A stretch of 64,000 bases of DNA from CAYMUC01 sp964471865 (lineage in GTDB: Bacteria > Actinomycetota > Acidimicrobiia > Acidimicrobiales > Ilumatobacteraceae), in the NCBI GenBank assembly GCA_964471865.1, contig CAYYHU010000001.1, positions 62,001-126,000 of the forward strand, written 5' to 3'. Below the pieces are notes generated by a model. The model worked only from the letters and a program-made list of their open reading frames with translations. It was not told where the DNA came from and ran no database searches. Below, in pieces: positions 1 to 10,818 of this stretch. The position numbers and the translations under genes are program-made. Numbering within the stretch: position 1 is the first letter of the stretch; every line of letters starts with the position of its first letter.

Positions 1-418
1 GATGCTGAGCACCAGTGACCATGTGGACTCCGACGACCCGCTCGGTATCGGCCACGACGAGCACATGGTGACCATCGGGCGAGACGGCGACACCGCTCAC
101 GGATTCTTGGGCCTCGACCACGCCGATCCGGCGGGGTTCACCTCCAGGAAATGGCTGCCGCCAGATCTCTCCACCCGCCGCGAGGTACACCACGGCATCA
201 CCGGTGGGGGTCCAGTCGAAACATCCTCCACCACTGCCGCGTCCCGGACGCGGTACCGGAGAGGTCGTCAGGCGGCGTTCAGGACCGCCGTCGACGGGGA
301 CGACCGCGAGATGAGGATCTCCCGCCCCGGTGACGGCGAACACGATATGGGTACCCGAAGGCGACAGGCGGGGTTCGGTGAGGTCACGACCTGCGGCGAG
401 CCGCTCGGGAGAGATCAC
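1..418 (-). CDS. S9-family peptidase, N-terminal part (cut by window edge)
   Basis: An open minus-strand frame runs off the left edge; 139 residues are visible. They read as repeated beta-propeller blades of the TolB/WD40-like kind that precede the catalytic domain in prolyl-oligopeptidase (S9) enzymes, for example PRLSPSGTHIVFAV and GVAVSPDGHHVLVVAD. The catalytic domain lies outside the window, so the S9 assignment rests on the propeller alone; a TolB-like non-enzymatic propeller is the main alternative. An ATG exists at 442, but that would overlap the glpX start. The GTG at 418 is preferred because a minus-strand TACCGT box (430-425) sits 6 nt before it, the spacing seen at other starts in this window. 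Confidence 0.72.
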   Translation of the reverse strand, partial: MISPERLAAGRDLTEPRLSPSGTHIVFAVTGAGDPHLAVVPVDGGPERRLTTSPVPRPGRGSGGGCFDWTPTGDAVVYLAAGGEIWRQPFPGGEPRRIGVVEAQESVSGVAVSPDGHHVLVVADTERVVGVHMVTGAQH

Positions 419-424
419 CCCCAC

Positions 425-434
425 ACGGTACCCT
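425..434. promoter_or_regulatory. Overlapping divergent -10 boxes (glpX / S9 peptidase)
   Basis: On the plus strand TACCCT (429-434) stands 6 nt before the glpX ATG at 441. On the minus strand TACCGT (430-425) stands 6 nt before the GTG at 418. The two boxes share the GGTACC palindrome. If both are used, RNA polymerase can start in only one direction at a time and both mRNAs would be leaderless. Confidence 0.55.
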
Positions 435-440
435 TCGGCC

Positions 441-1427
441 ATGGCTCAGCGTCCGGACCGCAACCTCGCCCTCGAACTCGTTCGGGTGACCGAATCCGCT
501 GCACTCGCGGCGGCCCGTTGGGTCGGCCGTGGCGACAAGATCGGAGCGGACGGCGCGGCGGTCGACGCAATGCGCACCGTGTTGTCCACGGTGCCCATGG
601 ACGGAATCGTGGTGATCGGCGAGGGCGAGAAAGACGATGCCCCCATGCTCTACAACGGCGAACGAATCGGTGACGGCACCCCACCGCTGACCGATATCGC
701 CGTGGATCCCATCGACGGAACGACCCTGACCGCCCAGGGCCGTGGCAATGCCCTCTCGGTGATCGCGGTTGCCGAACGCGGCTCGATGTTCAATCCGGGC
801 CCCTGCGTCTACATGGAGAAGATGGCCGTGGGCCCCGAGGCCGCCGGATCGATCGACATCACTGCGAGTCCGTCTCAGAATCTGCGCTGGATCGCGAAGG
901 CGAAACGGTGCAGTGTGCGCGACCTGACCGCAGTCATCCTCGACCGGCCCCGCCATGGCGAGCTGATCGCCGAGGTTCGCGCCTCAGGCGCTCGGATTCG
1001 GCTGATCTCTGATGGCGACATCTTCGGAGCGATCGCGACATCCTGGCCCGAGGCCGGTGTCGATGTGCTCTTCGGTATCGGTGGGACGCCTGAAGGTGTC
1101 ACCGCCGCAGTGGCCTTGCGTTCGATGGGTGGAGAGATCCAGGGCCGGCTGTGGCCCCGAGACGAAACCGAACGCGCCGCCGCGATCGAACAGGGCTACG
1201 ACCTCGATGCCGTGCTGACCACCGAGGATCTCGTGCGCAGCGATGACTGTTTCTTCGCAGCCACCGGGATCACCGATGGCGAACTTCTCCACGGGGTGCG
1301 CTTTGGCCCCAACGGCGCCACGACCCAAAGCCTCGTCACGCGGGGTCGGTCGGGAACGGTCCGTCTCGTCGAAGCTCGGCACCGTTTGGACAAACTCCGC
1401 GAATTCGCTTCCGTCGACTACGACTGA
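441..1427 (+). CDS. glpX: Class II fructose-1,6-bisphosphatase
   Basis: Hydrolyses fructose 1,6-bisphosphate to fructose 6-phosphate in gluconeogenesis, in the cytosol. The 328-residue protein is close to the usual GlpX length (about 330) and collinear with it from the N-terminus (LALELVRVTESAALAAARW). The metal and phosphate-site motifs VVIGEGEKDDAPML and DVPIDGTT-type segment (AVDPIDGTTLTAQG) are present, as is the C-terminal ATGITDGELL block. The start at 441 matches the family N-terminus and follows a -10 box at 429-434 by 6 nt, so the mRNA is probably leaderless. It is the only fructose bisphosphatase in the window and, through the following 85-bp gap, may be co-transcribed with the redox gene at 1513. 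Confidence 0.95.
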   Translation: MAQRPDRNLALELVRVTESAALAAARWVGRGDKIGADGAAVDAMRTVLSTVPMDGIVVIGEGEKDDAPMLYNGERIGDGTPPLTDIAVDPIDGTTLTAQGRGNALSVIAVAERGSMFNPGPCVYMEKMAVGPEAAGSIDITASPSQNLRWIAKAKRCSVRDLTAVILDRPRHGELIAEVRASGARIRLISDGDIFGAIATSWPEAGVDVLFGIGGTPEGVTAAVALRSMGGEIQGRLWPRDETERAAAIEQGYDLDAVLTTEDLVRSDDCFFAATGITDGELLHGVRFGPNGATTQSLVTRGRSGTVRLVEARHRLDKLREFASVDYD

Positions 1428-1512
1428 CCGAGATCGAACTCGACCACGGGGTCATCGGTCACCTCGAGCCAGCAGGAATCGACGTCGTGTCATCGTCACG
1501 ACTACGACTGGG

Positions 1513-2061
1513 ATGGTGTCCTCGCGCCCGCTCACGCCGACCCAACGTGATCATCGCGTCGAGGGGTACCGGCTCGCTCCCACTCGCCTCGGCGAGCTCG
1601 TGGACCAGCGGGCGACGCTGCTCGTGTTCCTACGACACTACGGTTGACTGTTCTATCGCCAACTCGTCGACGAGTTCGCCGACGCCGTGCACCGAGATCC
1701 CGAGTATCCCGCCGTGGTGTTCGTGTACCAGGGGACCGTCGAACAAGGCCCGATGTTCTTCGAGCGTCTCTTTTCTGATGCCGTCGCGATCGCAGATCCC
1801 GATGGTGACCTGTACCGGGAGTTCGAGGTCGAACGAGGCGGACTCAAAGAGATGTTCGGGCCCCAAGCCTGGGTCTGTGGTCTGCGCGCCACCCGCCAAG
1901 GCCATCGCATCGGCCGCAAGGTCGGCGATCCCTGGACTCTTCCCACGGTGTTCGCGATCGACCGCGGAAACATCGTGGGTAAATTCCGAGGCGAACACGC
2001 CGGTGACCATCCCGATCTCGACGAGTTGGCGGCCATGATCCGAGGTTCTTATGAACAGTGA
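1513..2061 (+). CDS. Probable selenoprotein, SelL-related thioredoxin-fold redox protein (in-frame UGA)
   Basis: The reading frame is continuous from ATG 1513 to the stop at 2061 except for one TGA at 1645-1647, codon 45. Across it the protein reads LLVFLRHYG-[UGA]-LFYRQLVDEF. In the SelL-related/AhpC-TSA-like family this strand-turn-helix carries the redox Cys (or Sec) right after the conserved FLRHxG, so the UGA falls exactly on the catalytic position. Downstream homology continues (FVYQGTVEQGPMFF, ERGGLKEMFGPQAW, HAGDHPDLDEL) with no further disruption. The second Cys of the usual CxxC is Tyr here, which would make it a one-Sec enzyme. A bSECIS-like hairpin follows the UGA. Alternatives are a nonsense mutation or a sequencing error. 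The start could also be GTG 1516. The next gene overlaps by 11 bp. Confidence 0.8.
1645..1647 (+). other. In-frame UGA codon, putative selenocysteine 45
   Basis: TGA between GGT (Gly) and CTG (Leu), in phase with coding sequence on both sides. It occupies the position of the peroxidatic Cys of the family. No selA, selB, selC or selD is visible in this window, so the decoding machinery must be sought elsewhere in the genome. Confidence 0.75.
1658..1679 (+). promoter_or_regulatory. Candidate bacterial SECIS hairpin
   Basis: Beginning 13 nt after the UGA, AACTC (1661-1665) pairs with GAGTT (1672-1676) around the loop GTCGAC (1666-1671). Beyond a C-C mismatch, GC pairs with GC at the base. Known bacterial SECIS elements have a short apical loop with a G among its first two bases, roughly 16-37 nt downstream of the UGA; this loop starts with GU at +19. 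It is also coding sequence, as bSECIS elements normally are. Function is inferred. Confidence 0.5.
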
Positions 2062-2833
2062 TGTCTCCATCTCCGATGGCGCCTCCGGATCCCTCGCCGC
2101 CCCTGTGATCGTGGCGATCCACGGCAACGGTGGCGGCGGTGAACGCTTTGCGCGGGTGCGGGAACACGGGACGCGATCGACCTGGATCACTCCCACCCTG
2201 CCCGGGTTCGGGCATCGTCCTGTGGATCCCTCGCTGCGCTCGGTCGCCGACTACGCCGACCATGTTCACCGGCTCCTCGGTTCCGTGGACGGTCCCGTGG
2301 TTCTTCTCGGACACGGGATCGGAGGTTCCTTCGCTCTCGATCTGGCCAGCCGTCACCCTGACGCCATCGCCGGGCTCATCCTTCATGCGCCCGTGGCGGC
2401 CGATCTCGACACCAGGCTGTTCCCTCGCATCATGTCGACCCGACCGGTGCGCGAACTCGTGCGCCGAGCGATCGCCGCGCGCCTGCTGCGACCGGTGTGG
2501 CGTCGCCTGTTCTTTCCCACCGGCGCCCCTCGGGCGACCCTCGACACGTTCTTCGAGGGATATCGGGGATGCCGGGCCTTTGGCCAGATGTTCGACATCA
2601 TCCACGCGTCATGGTTCGAGCGCCTCACACCCGTCACCGATGTCCCCGTCATCGTGTTGTGGGGGTCCCAGGATCGGGTGCTGCGCTCGGGTCAGGCCGA
2701 TCGGGTCCTGACCAAGGTGCCCGGCGCCGAGGTGGTCGTACGCGAGGGTTGGGATCATTTTCCGATGATCGAGGATCCGGACTCGTATGCCGAGGAGATC
2801 GATGCGCTCGCTGCGCGTCTCGTGGCGCGCTGA
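2051..2833 (+). CDS. Alpha/beta-hydrolase fold protein with nucleophile Ser replaced by Gly
   Basis: A 260-residue alpha/beta-hydrolase with an oxyanion-region HGNGGGG near residue 25, a nucleophile elbow, a cap region, an acid residue in WGSQDRVL and a late His in GWDHFPMIED. The elbow reads LLGHGIGGSF: the position that is Ser in GxSxG is Gly (residue 89), confirmed in the codons (gga cac ggg atc gga). Acid and His remain. It is therefore probably not a standard serine hydrolase; it may bind rather than cleave a ligand, or use another chemistry. It overlaps the upstream redox gene by 11 bp and ends 22 bp before the PEP-utilising gene, so the three are probably translationally coupled. Substrate unknown. 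Confidence 0.85.
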   Translation: MNSDVSISDGASGSLAAPVIVAIHGNGGGGERFARVREHGTRSTWITPTLPGFGHRPVDPSLRSVADYADHVHRLLGSVDGPVVLLGHGIGGSFALDLASRHPDAIAGLILHAPVAADLDTRLFPRIMSTRPVRELVRRAIAARLLRPVWRRLFFPTGAPRATLDTFFEGYRGCRAFGQMFDIIHASWFERLTPVTDVPVIVLWGSQDRVLRSGQADRVLTKVPGAEVVVREGWDHFPMIEDPDSYAEEIDALAARLVAR

Positions 2834-2855
2834 GCAGCCTCAGGCTCATGAAGGA

Positions 2856-4925
2856 GTGATCCCCCTCGGATCGGGAGCGGTCGCCGATGCCGGAGTCGGT
2901 CCCAAAGCCGCGCTGGTGGATCGAGCAGCACGTCATGGTCTGGCTGTGCCTCGCGGATTCGTCCTGACCGACGGGGTCGATCTCGACGCGTCGACGCTGG
3001 CGACCGTCTTCGGATCTGCGGGACCGGATCATCGGGTCGCAGTTCGTTCGGCGTTCTCCACCGAGGACACCTCCACGTCGAGCCGGGCCGGTTCCTATCT
3101 CACCCGCCTCGACGTCGCCACCGAGGACGTGGTCGGCGCGATCGCTGAGGTTCGTGACTCCGCGACCCGCGACGGGCTCGAACCCGGGCTTCGACGTGAT
3201 GTTCTCGTCATGGAGATGGTGCAGGCTCGTCACAGTGGGGTCGCATTCAGCGAACCCGGAACCTATGACGATCTCGTCAACGTCACCGACGGTCTCGCCG
3301 ACGGGCTCGTATCAGGAACGGTCGCCGGTGAGCGGATGCTCCTGGCGCGTCTGGAGAAGGCTCCGTCGGGGTGGCCCCGACGTCTGGCTCGGCTCCTGCG
3401 TCGAATTCGTTCCCTGTTCGGTGACGAACCCTGGGACGTGGAATGGGCCGATGACGGCCAGACCTGTTGGCTGATCCAGCTTCGAGCGATCACTGCGCCG
3501 ACCCGGCGTGACGAAATGCTGACCATCGCGAACCATGCCGAGATCCTCCCGCCGCTGCCCTCGACGTTCATGACCAGTGTGATCGCCGAAGCCGGCCCGG
3601 ATCTCTTCGCCTGGTATCGCCGTGCGGATCCTCGCTTGCCCGCCACCCGTGACTTCCTCACCGTGGTCGGGGGACGACCCTTCATCAATCTGAGTCTCCT
3701 CGAAGACATGCTTCGACATCTGGGGCTTCCGACCCGGCTCGTGGCCGACTCCATCGGGGGACCGCCCAGCGTGGACCGAGGGGCCAATCCCCTGCGCATG
3801 CTGAGGCGCTCGCCTGCTCTGGTGCGTCTCGGAACCGCCCAGATCACTGCGGTGGCCACATCCCGGCGCCGGGAGCGCCACTGCGCAGCCGCCGGGATGC
3901 CGCCGGCAGAGACCTGGACGAACTGGGTCGAGCAGGTTCGCGACGCGTACACCGCCTTGGTGACGGGGATGTTCCCGTTGTCCTCGGCCATCGGACCACC
4001 TCTGGCGATCCTGCGCCGCTGCGGCACGCTCACCGCCCACGCAGTTCGACACCGATCGGTGACCTCGCGCCTCGCGGAGGCTCGCGATGCTGCGGCGAGT
4101 GGCGGACCTGGATCACCTGCTCATGACGACTTCCTGGCGACCTTTGGTCATCGGGGAATCTACGAAAGCGATCTGGCTCGACCTCGCTACCGGGATGATC
4201 CCGCTCTCATCGGATCTGTCGGCACCACGTCGGTGCCGTCGCTGCCAAGGCGAAACTGGCGCTGGTGGGTGACGCTTCCGGTGTGGTGGCTGGCACGAGC
4301 GCCCCTCGCTGCTCGGGAACGTCTGCGCCATGAGGCCATGAAGGGTTTCGCCACGTTGAGGGATCGCGGCCTCGAGATGGCGAGGTTGGCGGTGGAGCGA
4401 GGACAACTACGAACCCCTGAGGACCTGTTCGACCTGACGGCCGCCGAGGTTCGAAGGTTGGACTCCGGCTGGAGCCCCGAAGAGAGCCTGTGGGCCAGAC
4501 GCCACGAGGAGCGGTCGCGATGGGCACAGTTGAGCCCTCCAGCAGTCGTGGCTCGCTTCACCGATCCCGAGGACTGGAACCCGATCAGTGTGAGCAGCCA
4601 GCGCTGCCAGGGCCTGTCGCTGGGTGCGGGCCGTGTCCATGGGCGTGCTTGGGTGCTCCAGGAACCCGCAACATCGCTTCCTGATGGTTTCGACCCGGCG
4701 ACCACCGTGCTCATCGCCCGGTCCGTCGACGCAGGATGGATTGCCACCTTCGCGCTCGTGGCCGCCGTGGTCGTGGAGACGGGAGGCGATCTCTCACACG
4801 GGTCGATTCTGTTGCGCGAACGCGCCATTCCCTCGATCACCAACGCTCGAGGGGCACTGGCGATGTTCACCACCGGCGATCAGGTCGAGGTACGCGCCGA
4901 TAACGGTGTGGTCATCGCGCTGTGA
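2856..4925 (+). CDS. PEP/pyruvate-binding, PEP-utilising enzyme (PEP synthase / rifampin phosphotransferase-like)
   Basis: About 689 residues from GTG 2856. The N-terminal part is a PPDK-type ATP-grasp domain: GPKAALVDRAARHGLAVPRGF, the RSAFSTED nucleotide-binding strand and VLVMEMVQARHSGVAFS. The C-terminal part is the swivelling PEP-utiliser domain with the phospho-carrier His at about residue 648 (ETGGDLSHGSILLRE). Together these let an enzyme move a phosphoryl group from ATP through His to an acceptor. The central 300 residues resemble the linker of rifampin phosphotransferase-like proteins rather than a true PEP synthase, and the length is short of PEP synthase (about 790). The acceptor is unknown. 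Start is uncertain: AAGGAG directly abuts GTG 2856, and ATG 2802 inside the upstream gene is an alternative. Third gene of the redox/hydrolase operon. Confidence 0.85.
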   Translation: MIPLGSGAVADAGVGPKAALVDRAARHGLAVPRGFVLTDGVDLDASTLATVFGSAGPDHRVAVRSAFSTEDTSTSSRAGSYLTRLDVATEDVVGAIAEVRDSATRDGLEPGLRRDVLVMEMVQARHSGVAFSEPGTYDDLVNVTDGLADGLVSGTVAGERMLLARLEKAPSGWPRRLARLLRRIRSLFGDEPWDVEWADDGQTCWLIQLRAITAPTRRDEMLTIANHAEILPPLPSTFMTSVIAEAGPDLFAWYRRADPRLPATRDFLTVVGGRPFINLSLLEDMLRHLGLPTRLVADSIGGPPSVDRGANPLRMLRRSPALVRLGTAQITAVATSRRRERHCAAAGMPPAETWTNWVEQVRDAYTALVTGMFPLSSAIGPPLAILRRCGTLTAHAVRHRSVTSRLAEARDAAASGGPGSPAHDDFLATFGHRGIYESDLARPRYRDDPALIGSVGTTSVPSLPRRNWRWWVTLPVWWLARAPLAARERLRHEAMKGFATLRDRGLEMARLAVERGQLRTPEDLFDLTAAEVRRLDSGWSPEESLWARRHEERSRWAQLSPPAVVARFTDPEDWNPISVSSQRCQGLSLGAGRVHGRAWVLQEPATSLPDGFDPATTVLIARSVDAGWIATFALVAAVVVETGGDLSHGSILLRERAIPSITNARGALAMFTTGDQVEVRADNGVVIAL

Positions 4926-5003
4926 GCGCAACCCAGACGGACCTGCCACATCGGGGAATCTGACAGATGACAGGCCGCGCACCCAGGTTCCCGGCTCGGA
5001 TGT

Positions 5004-5795
5004 TCAGCGGCGAGTCTTCATCGCCAATCCACTGATACGACGAGACACCACACCGGGAGTGACCTGACTCATCGAGGTGAGCATCTTGTAGAGAGCTCCG
5101 GGAACCGACACCGCCCGGCCGCGAGCGGCATCGGCAAGTCCTTGGCGAGCCACATCGTCGACATCGGTCCAAGCGACTTTGGGAAACTGGGTTTCGTAGC
5201 CTTCGGTGTTGGACACCGATTGGAACTCGGTGCGGGTGAGACCCGGGCACAGCGCGGTGACTTTCACTCCGGTTCCTCGGACCTCTTCGTGCAGAGCCTG
5301 GGTCAGACTGGTGACATAGGCCTTCGTGGCCGAGTAGACGGCCAACTTGGGCCCCGGCTGGAACGACGCCACACTCGACACGTTGAGGAGATGACCTCGA
5401 CCTCGGGGCACCATCGCTGCGATCGCGGCGTGGCTGAGTCGGGTGAGCGCGGTGACGTTCAGTTCGATCTCACGGGCAAGGCGATCCGGATCGAGATCCC
5501 AGAACCATCCCGAGGTCCCGAATCCGGCGTTGTTCACCACGAGATCGATGGAACGCGAGGTGTCGGAGATGCGCTCAGCGACGGCACCGACCCCTGCGGG
5601 TGTCGTCAGATCGGCTTCGAGGACCTCACCCGGACGACCATCGAGGATCTCAGCGAGGCGGTCGCCTCGACGGGCGACCAGGATCGTCTCGACGCCATCG
5701 GCGAGCAACATCTGCGCCATGGACGCACCGATGCCACTCGATGCACCGGTGACAAGGGCGGATCGAAAGGGATACGAGGAGGCCATGGACGCCAT
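5004..5795 (-). CDS. SDR-family NAD(P)-dependent oxidoreductase
   Basis: A 263-residue classical short-chain dehydrogenase. It has the TGASSGIG dinucleotide-binding loop near residue 17, NNAGFG, the catalytic Ser in LNVSSVASF and the YSATKAYV Tyr-Lys pair. The ARRGDRL segment after beta-2 favours NADP(H). Substrate cannot be read from the sequence. It begins 26 bp after atpC on the same strand, so it may be read from the end of the ATP synthase transcript. Two Met codons (5795, 5786) are possible starts; no convincing ribosome site separates them. Confidence 0.9.
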   Translation of the reverse strand: MASMASSYPFRSALVTGASSGIGASMAQMLLADGVETILVARRGDRLAEILDGRPGEVLEADLTTPAGVGAVAERISDTSRSIDLVVNNAGFGTSGWFWDLDPDRLAREIELNVTALTRLSHAAIAAMVPRGRGHLLNVSSVASFQPGPKLAVYSATKAYVTSLTQALHEEVRGTGVKVTALCPGLTRTEFQSVSNTEGYETQFPKVAWTDVDDVARQGLADAARGRAVSVPGALYKMLTSMSQVTPGVVSRRISGLAMKTRR

Positions 5796-5821
5796 GATGG
5801 CGTCCCGACTACGGATATGCC

Positions 5822-6225
5822 TCAGCGGAGGCCGCTGAGACCACCCGCCGCTGACAACCGGGCATGGGCCCGCGAAAGAGCCCCGACCGCCTCGGCATCG
5901 TGTTCGTGCCGCAACAACTCTTCGGCTCGTTCTTTGGCTTCCTGCGCCCGGGCGACGTCGACATCGACTCCGAGTTCGGCCTCATCAGACAGGATCGACA
6001 CCCCGGTGGGTCCGACCTCCACGAAGCCGCCGTGTACGGCGACGTCGAGCACCTTGCCGTCGGTCAGCCACACCTTGGTATGACAGACCGCCAGGGCGCC
6101 GAGGAAGGGGGCATGACCTTCGAGGAACGCGATCTCGCCACCACCCAGGGTGCGCGTCGCCACCTGGGTCGCCTCGCCCGAGAAGATCACCTTCTCGGGC
6201 GACACCACCTCGACCTTCATGGCCA

Positions 6226-6226
<1 letters not shown>
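5822..6226 (-). CDS. atpC: F1Fo ATP synthase epsilon subunit
   Basis: A 134-residue epsilon subunit, the rotor stalk piece that tunes ATP hydrolysis. The N-terminal beta-sandwich is recognisable (KVEVVSPEKVIFSGEA, GGGEIAFLEGHAPFLGAL), followed by an Ala/Glu-rich helical hairpin (ARAQEAKERAEELL). The start at 6226 makes a TGATG overlap with the atpD stop, which supports it over the ATG two codons in. Last gene of the atp operon. Confidence 0.97.
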
Positions 6227-7680
<1,454 letters not shown>

Positions 7681-7697
7681 GGCGGGGTCTCTCCTGC

Positions 7698-8651
7698 TCA
7701 GAGTCGCTCGAGGTCGGATTCGAAATCCACGAAGATCGTGCGGGCCGCCGACGCGTCCGACGCCAGCGCCTCGGCACCACCGACGATCTCCATGATCTCG
7801 GTGGTGATCGAGTCCTGACGGGCCCGGTTCATGATGCGGGTCAAGTTCTTGATGAGCTCTTCGGCGTTGTCGGTTGCGGACTTCATGGCCCGCTGACGGA
7901 ACGCATGCTCACTGGCTGCAGCATTGAGCAACGCTGCATAGACACGGGCCTCGACATATCGAGGGACCAGTGTTTCGAGGATGGTGGAGGGATCGGGTTC
8001 GAACTCGTACTCGGCGGACGCACCGTCGGTACCGGGACGTCCGTCGCCGCCTTCGAGCACATCGACGCCAAGAGGCACCAAAGGCCGCAACACGACCTCT
8101 TGGCTACCAGCGGAGATGAACCGGGTGTAGACGAGTTCCACTCGGTCCACCTGACCCGAGGTGAACAACTCCACGGCTCGCTGGCCGATCTCCTTGGCAG
8201 CCGCATAGGTCGGAGCATCCGAGAAGCCGCCAAAGGCCTGATCGAGGGTGTAGCCCCGGAACTTGAAGTAGGACTCGGCTTTGCGCCCCACGGGCACGAT
8301 CGCATAGTCCTTGCCGGCGAGCACATCGGCTTTGATTTCGCCTTCGGCGGCTCGCACCACTCCCGAGTTGTACCCACCGCACAGGCCGCGGTCCGCGGTG
8401 ATCACGACGTAACACGTCCGCTTCACCTCATCGCGGCCCTGCAGCATCGGCGACTCACGGCCAGCTCCGGCGGCTGCCAGGTCTCGCACCACCTCGGTGA
8501 TCTGTTCGCTGTAGGGCACCGCGGCGGCAACGCGCTGCTGGGCCTTGACGATGCGCGACGCCGCAATGAGCTCCATGGCGCGCGTGATCTTCTTGGTGGC
8601 CTGCACGGACCGGATGCGGCCCCGCAGAATGCGTTCCTGACCTCCTGCCAT
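7698..8651 (-). CDS. atpG: F1Fo ATP synthase gamma subunit
   Basis: Central rotor shaft of F1, 317 residues from ATG 8651. The N-terminal helix has the signature RGRIRSVQATKKITRAMELIAAS and the C-terminal helix ends TRIMNRARQDSITTEIMEIVGGAEAL. A frame extending further upstream overlaps atpA and is not needed: the chosen Met gives the canonical N-terminus and a 7-bp gap to atpA. An acidic loop around EGGDGRPGTDGASAEYEFEP is longer than in E. coli, as in other actinobacteria. Confidence 0.97.
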   Translation of the reverse strand: MAGGQERILRGRIRSVQATKKITRAMELIAASRIVKAQQRVAAAVPYSEQITEVVRDLAAAGAGRESPMLQGRDEVKRTCYVVITADRGLCGGYNSGVVRAAEGEIKADVLAGKDYAIVPVGRKAESYFKFRGYTLDQAFGGFSDAPTYAAAKEIGQRAVELFTSGQVDRVELVYTRFISAGSQEVVLRPLVPLGVDVLEGGDGRPGTDGASAEYEFEPDPSTILETLVPRYVEARVYAALLNAAASEHAFRQRAMKSATDNAEELIKNLTRIMNRARQDSITTEIMEIVGGAEALASDASAARTIFVDFESDLERL

Positions 8652-8658
8652 GACGCGA

Positions 8659-10260
<1,602 letters not shown>

Positions 10261-10290
10261 GTGGGAATGCTCCGTTCTTGGAACCGGCGA

Positions 10291-10818
10291 CTACAGCCGG
10301 CTCTTGAGCTGTTCGAGACGAGTACGGACACTGCCGTCGATCACGTCATCGCCAACGGTGGCGATGACACCCCCGAGCACGGAGGGGTCGACGACGACTT
10401 TGAGGTTGAGCTGCTTGCCGGTGGCGTTGGTGAGCGCCGCGGCCAGGCGGGTGGTCTGATCAGGCGTGAGCGCCACAGCCGTGCGGACTTCGGCAACCTC
10501 GAGTTGCTTGGAGCCCGCGGCCCGAGCCACGAGGCGATCGACGATCTTGGGCAGGTCCTTACCCCGCCCGGATCCCACGACCATGGAGATCAACTGCACC
10601 GTGGTCGGCGTGGCTTTGCCCTCGAGGAGATCCGAGATCACCGCCAGACGGCGCTCGACGGGGATCTCATCGTCCATGAGCGTCGAGCGCAGGCTCCGAT
10701 TCGATTCGAACGAGCGTGCGAAGCGGAACAGCTCGTCCTCGACCTCGTCGAGGGTCCCCTCGACGCGGGCCACCTCGAACAGAGCTCGGGCGTACCCTTC
10801 GATACGTTCGTCGCTCAT
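10291..10818 (-). CDS. atpH: F1Fo ATP synthase delta subunit
   Basis: A 175-residue OSCP/delta subunit that joins F1 to the peripheral stalk. It begins RIEGYARALFEVARVEGTLD and ends with the conserved DPSVLGGVIATVGDDVIDGSVRTRLEQL. Its start overlaps the atpF stop by 4 bp. It is a separate gene, unlike the mycobacterial b-delta fusion. Confidence 0.96.
   Translation of the reverse strand: MSDERIEGYARALFEVARVEGTLDEVEDELFRFARSFESNRSLRSTLMDDEIPVERRLAVISDLLEGKATPTTVQLISMVVGSGRGKDLPKIVDRLVARAAGSKQLEVAEVRTAVALTPDQTTRLAAALTNATGKQLNLKVVVDPSVLGGVIATVGDDVIDGSVRTRLEQLKSRL

Noticed and set aside
440..442. ATG at 442 (minus) as start of the S9 peptidase
   Set aside because: It would overlap the glpX start codon and place the gene's own -10 box inside its coding region; GTG 418 has a box at 6 nt.
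1428..1512. Separate promoter for the selenoprotein gene
   Set aside because: No TANNNT box or -35/-10 pair with acceptable spacing was found; read-through from glpX is equally likely.
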